From the NCBI GenBank assembly GCA_019636625.1, contig JAHBXE010000006.1, forward strand, positions 112,457-176,456: a stretch of 64,000 nt of DNA, read 5' to 3'. The DNA is from Phycisphaeraceae bacterium. Lineage in GTDB: Bacteria > Planctomycetota > Phycisphaerae > Phycisphaerales > UBA1924. The notes beneath the pieces are model-generated. The model searched no databases and was not told the origin of the DNA. It saw only the letters and a program-made list of their open reading frames with translations. Shown here piece after piece: positions 7,582 through 14,942 of this stretch (positions are counted from its first letter, which is position 1; each line of letters starts with the position of its first letter). A program made the position numbers and the translations under genes.

Positions 7582-8160
7582 TCAGGCCCGCCGGCGTCGG
7601 CACGCGAACACGCCGCCCGCGCCCAACAGCGCGGCCGATCCCGGCGCCGGCGTAACCACAAAATCAAGTGTGTAATCCGTCGGCTCGCCGAGTTGCTGGG
7701 CCCAGAAGGTGTACACCCCGGCGGGCAGCGGTGGTATGAACCCCTGACCCTGCGTGCCCATGATCGCCAGCACATCCAGCCCGACCTGGCCCACTTCCAG
7801 GTGTGTCCAGCCCATCAGGTCGCCGGGCTCCACCGTGAGCGGATCGTTCGGGAAGATGGGCCCGGGCTGGATCGCCAGAAACGCCACAGGGTCCTGCGAG
7901 AAGTACCCGGTCAGGATGATCTGGTCGAGCTGCAAGCCCGCCGGGATCGTGATGCTGAAGTAATCGAGATCGACCGTCGGCCCCTGCGCCCCGGCCATGA
8001 ACCCCAGCAGGATGTTCGAGCCCTCGGACAGCACCAGCGCTGTCGGCAAGAACCGATCATCGGAGATGTCCCCTTGAACGAACTCGTTGTAGATCACCTG
8101 CGCTCTCGCGCCGGCGGCCGCGCTCAGCACCACGATCGCCAACAACCCGCGCCACCGCAT
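7582..8160 (-). CDS. Secreted protein with PEP-CTERM-like sorting tail
   Basis: 192 residues from the ATG with GGAGG 10 nt upstream. N-terminal signal peptide (LLAIVVLSAAAGARA), a beta-rich body with no family I recognise, and a C-terminal tail TPAPGSAALLGAGGVFACRRRRA of the PEP-CTERM type: short Pro-containing motif, hydrophobic span, basic cluster. The strict PEP triplet is replaced by PAPG. Such tails direct exosortase-type sorting to the envelope. It ends 7 bp from moaE in convergent orientation and has no evident link to Moco synthesis. Confidence 0.75.
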   Translation of the reverse strand: MRWRGLLAIVVLSAAAGARAQVIYNEFVQGDISDDRFLPTALVLSEGSNILLGFMAGAQGPTVDLDYFSITIPAGLQLDQIILTGYFSQDPVAFLAIQPGPIFPNDPLTVEPGDLMGWTHLEVGQVGLDVLAIMGTQGQGFIPPLPAGVYTFWAQQLGEPTDYTLDFVVTPAPGSAALLGAGGVFACRRRRA

Positions 8161-8241
8161 CGTCACTGAACCTCCACCACAACGTGCCCCAGCCAGGGAA
8201 CAAACGCAAGCCCGAAGGCCACAATTCGTCGCCGGTGAGGA

Positions 8242-9303
8242 TTACCCCCCGATCGCCGACATCGGGCGGGCGGGCTGCACGAAGTCCCTGGAGCTGATCC
8301 CGTGCCCCGCCTGCTTGGTCCAGACCGCGTCGGCGATGAAGCCCTTGAGCTGATCGTCACCGGCGTTGGCCCACAGCAGGGGCCGGAGATCCCACTCCTG
8401 CCGGCTGAACAGGCACGGGCGGATCTTGCCGTCGGCGGTGATCCGCAGGCGGCTGCACGCGCCGCAGAACGGGCGTGTGACCGGCGCGATCAGGCCGATC
8501 CGGCCCGGCGAGCCGTCGGCGAAGCGGTAGTTGAGCGAGGTGCTGCTCGGGTCGTCGCGCCCGTCGGGAACCAAGGGCAGGACCGCATCGATCCGCCGCA
8601 CGATCTCCTCCGCCGGAACGACGCGGGCGCGGTCCCAATGGTGGCCGGAGTCCAGCGGCATGAACTCGATGAAGCGCATCTCGACGCCCAAGTCGTGCGC
8701 CAGGCGAGCCAGGTCCTGCACTTCATCCTCGTTGAACCCACGCACGACCACGGCGTTGAGCTTGACGGGGCCGAGGCCCGCCCGTCGCGACGCGTCGATG
8801 GCGTCGAGCACACGCGAGGGAGGGCAGTTGGAACGCGTGAGGGCCGCGAAACGATCGGGACGGAGGCTGTCGATGCTGAGGGTGATCCGGCGAAGGCCGG
8901 CGGTGTGCCACTCCGCGGCGCGGGCCTCGTCGATGAGCGAGCCGTTGGTGGTCAACGCGACATCGTCGATGGGCAGGGCGGAGACGCCGCGGATGATGTC
9001 CGTCAAGCGTGGGTGCACGGTCGGCTCGCCACCGGTGATGCGGACTTTCTCGATACCAAGACCGACGCAGACCGAGGCAAGGCGAATGAGCTGCTCAACG
9101 GACAGCAACTCTGACGGATCGGCGAAACGGACATCCGGATCCATGCAGTAGACACAGCGGAAGTTGCAGCGGTCGGTGATGGAGAGGCGGAGGTCGCGGA
9201 TGACGCGGCCGTGCGAATCGCGAAGCGACCGACCGTCGCTCGCGGGCGCCGCAGGGGGCACAGCGCCCGCGGACCGGGCGAGGATGGGCAGAGCGAGGCT
9301 CAC
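8242..9303 (-). CDS. moaA: GTP 3',8-cyclase
   Basis: Radical SAM enzyme starting molybdenum cofactor synthesis. 353 residues from the GTG. SAM cluster cysteines C46, C50 and C53 in CNFRCVYC; the second, C-terminal cluster in FCGACSRLRITADGKIRPC; the TGGEPTVHP block; and the conserved C-terminal Gly-Gly. The open frame runs about 50 residues further upstream into an antisense copy of dockerin codons. A TACCCT hexamer 8 nt before this GTG and the position of the conserved region favour the short start. Confidence 0.94.
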   Translation of the reverse strand: MSLALPILARSAGAVPPAAPASDGRSLRDSHGRVIRDLRLSITDRCNFRCVYCMDPDVRFADPSELLSVEQLIRLASVCVGLGIEKVRITGGEPTVHPRLTDIIRGVSALPIDDVALTTNGSLIDEARAAEWHTAGLRRITLSIDSLRPDRFAALTRSNCPPSRVLDAIDASRRAGLGPVKLNAVVVRGFNEDEVQDLARLAHDLGVEMRFIEFMPLDSGHHWDRARVVPAEEIVRRIDAVLPLVPDGRDDPSSTSLNYRFADGSPGRIGLIAPVTRPFCGACSRLRITADGKIRPCLFSRQEWDLRPLLWANAGDDQLKGFIADAVWTKQAGHGISSRDFVQPARPMSAIGG

Positions 9304-9311
9304 GCGAGGCA

Positions 9312-9317
9312 AGGGTA
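9312..9317 (-). promoter_or_regulatory. -10-like TACCCT of moaA
   Basis: TACCCT, 8 nt before a GTG start, no ribosome site. Lies in the 29-bp gap after the upstream dockerin gene. Confidence 0.5.
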
Positions 9318-9332
9318 CACCCGGCGGGCCCG

Positions 9333-10823
9333 TTACGAACAGCCGCCCGCGTACTTGTTCAGGAAACACAGGAAGTCGTTGGCGGTGAGCAGCGGGTTGC
9401 CCGTTGAGCCGTCGCAGTTCGCGTAGGAATCGCCGTTCGCGTACCTGTTCAGGAAGCACAGGAAGTCGTTCGCCGTCAGGAGCGGATTGCCCGTTGAGCC
9501 GTCGCAGTTGGCGTAGCAGGTCGAGGGCAGTTCGATCTCCAGCAGGTGGACCCGTCCACCGTTGCCGAACGTGTTCGCGTGGACGGACTTGCTGCCCACG
9601 AGGACGTATCGCCCGTTGCCGGACAGGTCGATGCTGAACGGCGAGCCGGGGGTGTCGATGCTGTCGAGCAGGTTGAGGTTGCGGTCGAACACCCGGACCT
9701 CGGGGTGGTTGTTGTCCGCCGCGCCCCAGGAAGCGACGGCGAACACCTGGCCATTGTCGGACAGCACGCCGCCGACCGCCGAATCCTGGAACGAGCCGCT
9801 GCCGATCGTCGTGACGGTACCCAACAGCGTGGTCGTGGCCACGTCCCAGATGCGGACGGAAGTGTTGAGGTACGAGGCGCCGTAGTCGTGCGAGAGCGCC
9901 GCGACGGTCGAGCCGTCACGCGACACGGCCGAGCCCCAGCTGAACCACGACGTCGGCGCGTTGAAGTTGATGATGTTGGTGTAGCTGGCGCCGACCTTCT
10001 TGTAGACGCGGAAGCTGAATCCGCCGACGACCAGGACCTCGCCGTTTCCGGAGATGTTGTACCAGCCGCCCGAGCCGGAACCCGCCACGTTGAAGGGCTC
10101 GGCGAGCGTGGCGGTTTCGATCAATCGCGCGTTGGGACCCGCGGCGAGCAGCGCCAGCGAACCATCGTCCGTCAGGTCGATGCCGCCGATGAACGGGCCG
10201 TCCCACGCATTGATCTCGGCGCCGGTGTTGCCGTTGAGGAACCAGATTCGGGAGGACTGTGCCGTGCCGTCGTACGCCGCGACCGCGACCACCCCGCCGT
10301 CGCGGGACACCTTCACTTGCTTGACACCGGAGTTGTTGTAGTTCTCCGGCACGTCGAACGTCCAGATGGGCGTGGAAACGTCTGTCGAGCGGAACGCGGA
10401 GAGCCGGAACGGGCCGTTGGTGATGACGCGGTCCAGGAACACGGCGAGGTCGGCGTTCTGGGCCGCGGCCGTGGCCCCCGGGTTGTTACCCGTGTTGCTG
10501 CCAAAGAACTCCTGCGGGACGCCCGTCCCGGTGATGTCAAACCGCTGAAGGCGGTGGTTGTTGAGGCGCTGGCCCACCCAGGCCGAGTTGGCCAAGGGGC
10601 TCAGGCCGCAGGATTCGGGGATGCTCACGGGCTCGACGAAGGTCCAGAGAATCCCGCGCGGCCCGCCAAGAAACGGCCTGCCCGAGGGGAGGGACAGATG
10701 GTCATCGACGCGGATCATCCCCTCGCTGGTCACGACGGCCCGGGACTGCCAAGCCACCTGCGCCGAGGCCGAACCGGCCAGGAGGACGAGAACGGATGCG
10801 CACGCCGCGGACTTGATGCTCAT
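9333..10823 (-). CDS. Secreted beta-propeller protein with C-terminal GC-type dockerin doublet
   Basis: 496 residues. Start set by GGAGG 6 nt before the ATG; a signal peptide follows (VLVLLAGSASA). The body shows repeated WD/YVTN-like blades with patterns such as SRDGGVVAVA, TDDGSLALLAA and SGNGRYVLVGS. The last 60 residues are two copies of ANCDGSTGNPLLTANDFL, the Ca-binding, Cys-containing repeat annotated in planctomycetes as GC-type dockerin. Probably extracellular and attached through the dockerin; partner and substrate are unknown. The two dockerin copies are nearly identical even in DNA. Confidence 0.85.
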   Translation of the reverse strand: MSIKSAACASVLVLLAGSASAQVAWQSRAVVTSEGMIRVDDHLSLPSGRPFLGGPRGILWTFVEPVSIPESCGLSPLANSAWVGQRLNNHRLQRFDITGTGVPQEFFGSNTGNNPGATAAAQNADLAVFLDRVITNGPFRLSAFRSTDVSTPIWTFDVPENYNNSGVKQVKVSRDGGVVAVAAYDGTAQSSRIWFLNGNTGAEINAWDGPFIGGIDLTDDGSLALLAAGPNARLIETATLAEPFNVAGSGSGGWYNISGNGEVLVVGGFSFRVYKKVGASYTNIINFNAPTSWFSWGSAVSRDGSTVAALSHDYGASYLNTSVRIWDVATTTLLGTVTTIGSGSFQDSAVGGVLSDNGQVFAVASWGAADNNHPEVRVFDRNLNLLDSIDTPGSPFSIDLSGNGRYVLVGSKSVHANTFGNGGRVHLLEIELPSTCYANCDGSTGNPLLTANDFLCFLNRYANGDSYANCDGSTGNPLLTANDFLCFLNKYAGGCS

Positions 10824-10863
10824 GGGAATCCTCCGGACTTGTGTGACGGAACCGAGAGACACC

Positions 10864-10869
10864 AGACTA
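10864..10869 (-). promoter_or_regulatory. -10-like TAGTCT of the dockerin propeller gene
   Basis: TAGTCT about 40 nt upstream of the ATG, giving a leader that contains GGAGG. Confidence 0.4.
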
Positions 10870-10927
10870 CCGGATCACCGGAGTTTCACAAGCGCCAATC
10901 CCGGAAGTCGGAGGGAAAGCGGCCCGA

Positions 10928-12292
10928 TCAGCCGATGCCGCCCTTGAGGTTCTTGCCGCCGAACTTCTCCCGGAGGCGGCGGAGCTCAGGGGATACTTTG
11001 AGAATCTGCTCGGGCGTGCGGGTGTCCTTCTCCTTGCCCTTGCCCTTGAACGCGGGGCGCTCGGGCGGGGGCTGGAGGGCCTTGATCGAAAGAGAGATCC
11101 GCCGTGTCTCGGGGTCGATCTTGAGGACCTTGGCCTTGATGACCTCGTCGGGCTTGACGACCTCGTCCACCTTGCCGACGCGCTTCCACGCCAGCTCGGA
11201 GATGTGAACAAGGCCCTCGACGCCGGGGGAGATCTCCACGAAGGCGCCGAACTCGGCCAGCTTGGTCACCCGGCCGTTGACCTCGGCGCCCTCGGCGATC
11301 TCGCTCGCGGCGGTCTTGAACGGGTCGGCCTGGATCTGCTTGATGCCCAGGGACAGGCGTCCGGCCTCCCAGTCGATCTTCAGGATCTGGCAGCGGACCT
11401 TCTCGCCTTCCTTGATGTACTTCTGGATGAACTTCTCACCGTGGCCGACGCGGTCGTGCGTGAGGTCGGACACGTGGACAAGGCCATCGACGCCGCCGAG
11501 ATCGACAAAGACGCCAAAGGGCATGATCTTGCGGGCGGTGCCCTCGACAATCTGCCCTTCGGCCAAGGTGGCCTTGAGTTTCTCCGCCTGCTCCTTGCGC
11601 TGCTTGAGGAGCACCTCGCGCCGGGAGAGGATGATGTTGCCTCGTCCCGCCCGGTCCACGCGAACTACTTCGCACGTGACCTTCTCACCCACAAACACCG
11701 AGAGATCGGCGATGTGGTCGATGGCGACCTGCCCGGCGGGCATGAACGCCCGGTGGTTGGCGACTTCAAGCTCGAGGCCACCCTTGTTCACGCCGACGAC
11801 CTTGGCCTCGACGGTCTGGCCGGGCTCGAGGCTCTCCCACTCGGCCTTCTGCACCGAGCCGGGACGCGAGCAGACGAGCAGGCCGTCGCCGTCGCGATGA
11901 TCGACCACGACCTCGACGACGTCGCCGACCTTGGGCAGGTCCACTTCCGTGTACTGGGCCCGCGGCACGACGCCGAGATCCTTGGGTCCGAACTCGATGA
12001 ACACGTCCGTCGGGCCGACGGAGACAACCTTGCCCGGGCGCTTCTCTCGTCCGGCCTGCACGACGCGGGGGCCGCGGATCGCGGCGGGCTTGGACGGCTC
12101 CTTGGCCTTGGCCGAGGGCGCGGCGTTCATGGACGCCTGCATCGCGGCATCGATCTCGGCGGTCATGTCGTCGCCGAGGGCGGGCGTGCCGAGGGAGTGA
12201 ATGGAATCGCGCTTGCCCGTGGAGGGCGCGGCAGGGCGATCGGAAGAAGAGGCGCTTGCCGGCGCGCCGTGCTGTTCGGGCAGTGAAGACAT
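10928..12292 (-). CDS. rpsA: Ribosomal protein S1-like protein, four S1 domains
   Basis: 454 residues. After an Ala/Ser/Pro-rich N-terminal stretch and a GKVVSVGPTDVFIEFG block come consecutive S1 RNA-binding domains. The two best (ARKIMPFGVFVDLGGVDGLVHVSDL and VTKLAEFGAFVEISPGVEGLVHISEL regions) carry the FGxFV...GLVH signature. C-terminal Lys-rich tail KFGGKNLKGGIG. E. coli S1 has six domains; shorter versions are common in other phyla. It binds mRNA during initiation; in a genome with many leaderless messages its role may differ, which is inference. The leader is about 60 nt from the TAGACT hexamer. Confidence 0.85.
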   Translation of the reverse strand: MSSLPEQHGAPASASSSDRPAAPSTGKRDSIHSLGTPALGDDMTAEIDAAMQASMNAAPSAKAKEPSKPAAIRGPRVVQAGREKRPGKVVSVGPTDVFIEFGPKDLGVVPRAQYTEVDLPKVGDVVEVVVDHRDGDGLLVCSRPGSVQKAEWESLEPGQTVEAKVVGVNKGGLELEVANHRAFMPAGQVAIDHIADLSVFVGEKVTCEVVRVDRAGRGNIILSRREVLLKQRKEQAEKLKATLAEGQIVEGTARKIMPFGVFVDLGGVDGLVHVSDLTHDRVGHGEKFIQKYIKEGEKVRCQILKIDWEAGRLSLGIKQIQADPFKTAASEIAEGAEVNGRVTKLAEFGAFVEISPGVEGLVHISELAWKRVGKVDEVVKPDEVIKAKVLKIDPETRRISLSIKALQPPPERPAFKGKGKEKDTRTPEQILKVSPELRRLREKFGGKNLKGGIG

Positions 12293-12360
12293 CGGACGTG
12301 AGCCTCGGGAACCACCTGTGAAACCGGCCGCGCACTGGGTGCGGGGCACCACCGGTCCCA

Positions 12361-12366
12361 AGTCTA
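12361..12366 (-). promoter_or_regulatory. -10-like TAGACT of the S1-protein gene
   Basis: TAGACT in the gap between the oxidoreductase stop and the S1 gene, giving a leader of about 60 nt. Confidence 0.45.
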
Positions 12367-12391
12367 CCGCGCCGAAGGGGTCAAGGCGCGT

Positions 12392-13471
12392 CTACAGGCG
12401 GGGGCGAACCTTGGCGTTCTCCTGGATGGCCTTGACGATGCGTTCGGCGGTGCGGACGTTGGCGAAACCGGCCTCGGCGTCGATCTCCGGTCGGTCGCCG
12501 GTCTTGACGGCCTCCAGGAAGCTCTTGATTTCCATGACGATCGGCTCGGCATCGTCGATCACGAGCGGCTCGACGTTGACCAGTTCCTGCCAGTTGAGGC
12601 TGGTCAGATCGGCGCCCTTCCGGAGCTGCTCGCGGATTTCCATCATCTGGAGCTCGTTGGCGCGCCGGCGGATGATGGTGCCGGCCTTGGTGGCGTAGTC
12701 GAGCTTGATGTAGCCGTTCTCGCCGGTGATTCGGGTGACGCGTTCGGTCTTGAGGGCCAGTCGGCTGGCGGACATGTTGGCGACACACATGCCGCGGGGC
12801 GTGTTGAACTCGAGCCAGGCGTTGCAGATGTCCTCGTGCTGGGTGATGACGGAAACGCCGGCGGCCTGGATGCGGTCGGGCTCACGACCGCCCATGAGCA
12901 TAAGGACTACGTCGAGGTCGTGGATCATCATGTCCATGACGACACCGACGTCGACGGAGCGGAAGGTCATGGGGCTGACGCGGTGGACCTGGATGAACCG
13001 GGGGACGATCTCGAGCCCGTTGCGGGTGGACTGCTGCATCGCCCGCATGATTGGGTTGAAGCGCTCGATGTGGCCGACCATCAGGACGGTGCCGGTCTGA
13101 TCGGACAGGTCCTTGATCGCGCGGGCCGTGGCGGCGTCCCCCGCGAGGGGCTTCTCAACCAGGCAGGCGATGCGAGCCTTGAGCAGCGCCTGGGCGACGT
13201 CGAAGTGCGCCGTGGTGGGCACGGCCACCGACGCGACGTCCACCCCCGCGTCGATGAGCTGGTCGACCCGGTCGAAGCGGCGGCAGTTGTGCTTGGCCGC
13301 AACGGCATCGCCACGCTCCTTGTCGGCGTCAACCACGCCGACGAGTTCGCACTCGGGAAGGGTCGCGTAGACGCGGGCGTGGTGCCGGCCCATGCGGCCG
13401 ACGCCGACGGCGCCGCAGCGAATCTTGCGTCCCTCGAAACGGTGGTTCGCGGCGCGGTGGTTGGTCGTCAT
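12392..13471 (-). CDS. Gfo/Idh/MocA-family oxidoreductase
   Basis: 359 residues. NAD(P)-binding Rossmann motif AVGVGRMGRHHARVY near residue 20, the family lysine in CLVEKPLAGD, and the C-terminal barrel with the DMMIHDLDVVLMLMG block supplying the conserved H and D. The VGHIERFNP segment is reminiscent of the UDP-GlcNAc 3-dehydrogenase (GnnA-like) branch, but sugar specificity cannot be read from sequence alone. Starts 9 nt after the trxA stop with an AAGGCG-like ribosome site, so it is cotranscribed with thioredoxin. Confidence 0.85.
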   Translation of the reverse strand: MTTNHRAANHRFEGRKIRCGAVGVGRMGRHHARVYATLPECELVGVVDADKERGDAVAAKHNCRRFDRVDQLIDAGVDVASVAVPTTAHFDVAQALLKARIACLVEKPLAGDAATARAIKDLSDQTGTVLMVGHIERFNPIMRAMQQSTRNGLEIVPRFIQVHRVSPMTFRSVDVGVVMDMMIHDLDVVLMLMGGREPDRIQAAGVSVITQHEDICNAWLEFNTPRGMCVANMSASRLALKTERVTRITGENGYIKLDYATKAGTIIRRRANELQMMEIREQLRKGADLTSLNWQELVNVEPLVIDDAEPIVMEIKSFLEAVKTGDRPEIDAEAGFANVRTAERIVKAIQENAKVRPRL

Positions 13472-13480
13472 GGCCGCGCC

Positions 13481-13813
13481 TTACTGGGTGACTTCGTTCA
13501 GGGCGCGGGTCAGGTCGTCCTTGCTGGTCAGGCCGACAAACTTCTTCTTGACCTGGCCGTCCTTGAAGAGAATGACCGTGGGGATCGCGTTGATCTGGAA
13601 CCGCATGGCGGTGTTGCGGTTGGAGTCCGTATCGACCTTGCCGACCTTCACCTTGCCGGCAAACTCGGCGGCGACGGCGTCGATCGTCGGGGTGAGCATT
13701 CGGCAGGGCATGCACCATTCGGCCCAGAAGTCCACCAGCACGGGCGTGCTGGACTTGACGACTTCGGCTTCGAAGTTCGCATCCGTGAACTCTTTGACAT
13801 TCGCGCTGGCCAT
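13481..13813 (-). CDS. trxA: Thioredoxin
   Basis: 110 residues, full thioredoxin fold. VDFWAEWCMPCRMLTP carries the redox pair, with Met instead of the usual Gly in WCGPC; the cis-Pro is in INAIPTVILF. Gly-to-Met at that position should shift redox potential or partner choice, but the protein is otherwise canonical. Start supported by CAGGAG 5 nt upstream and a TAAAGT hexamer. Precedes the Gfo/Idh oxidoreductase by 9 nt. Confidence 0.93.
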   Translation of the reverse strand: MASANVKEFTDANFEAEVVKSSTPVLVDFWAEWCMPCRMLTPTIDAVAAEFAGKVKVGKVDTDSNRNTAMRFQINAIPTVILFKDGQVKKKFVGLTSKDDLTRALNEVTQ

Positions 13814-13841
13814 TGGAACTCCTGGGTTAAGGACGACGGGA

Positions 13842-13847
13842 ACTTTA
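13842..13847 (-). promoter_or_regulatory. -10-like TAAAGT of trxA
   Basis: TAAAGT about 28 nt before the trxA ATG; the leader contains CAGGAG. Confidence 0.45.
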
Positions 13848-13901
13848 GGTCACGCACGACCCGGACGGAATCCGACCCGAATCAGCCGGGCGCTTCCCTC
13901 A

Positions 13902-13914
13902 TGCATCGGATGCA
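13902..13914. repeat. Small perfect inverted repeat TGCATC-G-GATGCA
   Basis: 6-bp arms around one base, in the gap between folP and trxA, upstream of the trxA promoter. Could be an operator or part of the folP transcript end; nothing else in this gap is recognisable. Confidence 0.35.
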
Positions 13915-13978
13915 CAATCCGTGTGCCACCAGCAGCCGGGCTATCGACCTCGCTGGGCGCCTTGCGGAATGGCGGGTG

Positions 13979-14842
13979 TCAGGTTGGCACTGCCGCGGCG
14001 GCAGCCCGGAGAGCCTGGGCCACCGCCCCGACATCGTGAACGCGGAACAGGCAAGCCCCGGCGAGGTGGTGGGCGATCGAAAGGGAGATCGTGCCCGGGA
14101 GGCGCTGCGCGGGCGTGGACTCGGTGAGCCCCTGCACCCTCCCGACAAAGCTCTTGCGCGACAGGGCGCTCAGGATCGGGACACCAAGAGTCTTCAGTTC
14201 GCGCGTGCGCCGGATGAGCTCGAGGTTCTGCTCGACCGTCTTGCCAAACCCAAGACCGGGGTCGATGACGATCGCCCCGCGCGCGATGCCGGCGTCGGTG
14301 GCGGCGGCGGCACGCTCGGCAAGGAAGTCGCGCACGTCGGCGACAACGTCGTTGTATCGCGGAGCTTCGCGGTACCGATCGGAGTAGGAATCCTGCGCCG
14401 GCGGGCGGAGGCGGTGCATGAGGACGACGCCGCAGCGGCGCTGCGCGATCAGCACAAGCATCGACGGGTCGTCGCGCCCGGCGGAGGTGTCGTTCACGAC
14501 GTCGGCGCCGGAGTCGAGCGCGGCGGCGGCGACCGCCGCGCTGGTGGTGTCCACGGATATGGGAACCTGCATCCTTTGGCGAATGAGCCGGATCGCGGGA
14601 ACCACGCGCCGGATCTGCTCGCTCGCGGGAACCGCCGGCGCTCCCGGGCGGGTGGACTCGCCGCCGAGGTCGAGCATGTCCGCGCCCTCGGTGACGGCCC
14701 GCTCCGCCGCGGCGAGCGCATCCTCCGGCGTGGACAGCACGCCGCCGTCGTGGAAGCTGTCGGGCGTGAGATTGAGAATGGCAATGAACCGCGGCCGGTC
14801 GAGCGGGAGGGAGCGATCAGGAGCGAAGGACCAGCGGGCCAT
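13979..14842 (-). CDS. folP: Dihydropteroate synthase
   Basis: Joins p-aminobenzoate to the pterin pyrophosphate in folate synthesis. 287 residues: both family signatures ILNLTPDSFHDGG (22-34) and DMLDLGGESTRPGA are intact, followed by SVDTTSAAV, VNDTSAG, the IDPGLGFGKT block and the LSRKSFVG active-site loop. The ATG is 7 nt after TACCCT with no ribosome site, so the start is probably leaderless. It stands apart from other folate genes here. Confidence 0.95.
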   Translation of the reverse strand: MARWSFAPDRSLPLDRPRFIAILNLTPDSFHDGGVLSTPEDALAAAERAVTEGADMLDLGGESTRPGAPAVPASEQIRRVVPAIRLIRQRMQVPISVDTTSAAVAAAALDSGADVVNDTSAGRDDPSMLVLIAQRRCGVVLMHRLRPPAQDSYSDRYREAPRYNDVVADVRDFLAERAAAATDAGIARGAIVIDPGLGFGKTVEQNLELIRRTRELKTLGVPILSALSRKSFVGRVQGLTESTPAQRLPGTISLSIAHHLAGACLFRVHDVGAVAQALRAAAAAVPT

Positions 14843-14849
14843 GGGAGGG

Positions 14850-14855
14850 AGGGTA
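14850..14855 (-). promoter_or_regulatory. -10-like TACCCT of folP
   Basis: TACCCT, 7 nt before the folP ATG, directly beside the terminator of the upstream gene. Confidence 0.55.
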
Positions 14856-14862
14856 GCGGCGG

Positions 14863-14908
14863 AAGAAAAAAAAGAAGCGGGCCCGTGGCCAAAGGCACGC
14901 GGGCCCGC
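14863..14908 (-). terminator. Rho-independent terminator of the 14943-16712 gene
   Basis: On the minus strand a GC-rich stem (GCGGGCCCGCGTG pairing with CACGGGCCCGC, small bulge) with an 8-nt loop is followed by TTCTTTTTTTTCTT. The clearest intrinsic terminator in the window; it lies immediately before the folP promoter. Confidence 0.85.
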
Positions 14909-14942
14909 AGGGGGGGCTGGTCTTAGAGCAATGACTATACCG

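Noticed and set aside
9546..11207. 553-codon plus-strand frame opposite the dockerin propeller and S1 genes
   Set aside because: Spans the gap between two real minus-strand genes and has no recognisable domain.
12836..14926. 696-codon plus-strand frame across folP, trxA and the oxidoreductase
   Set aside because: It runs antisense through three well-identified genes and their gaps; no homology or start signal.
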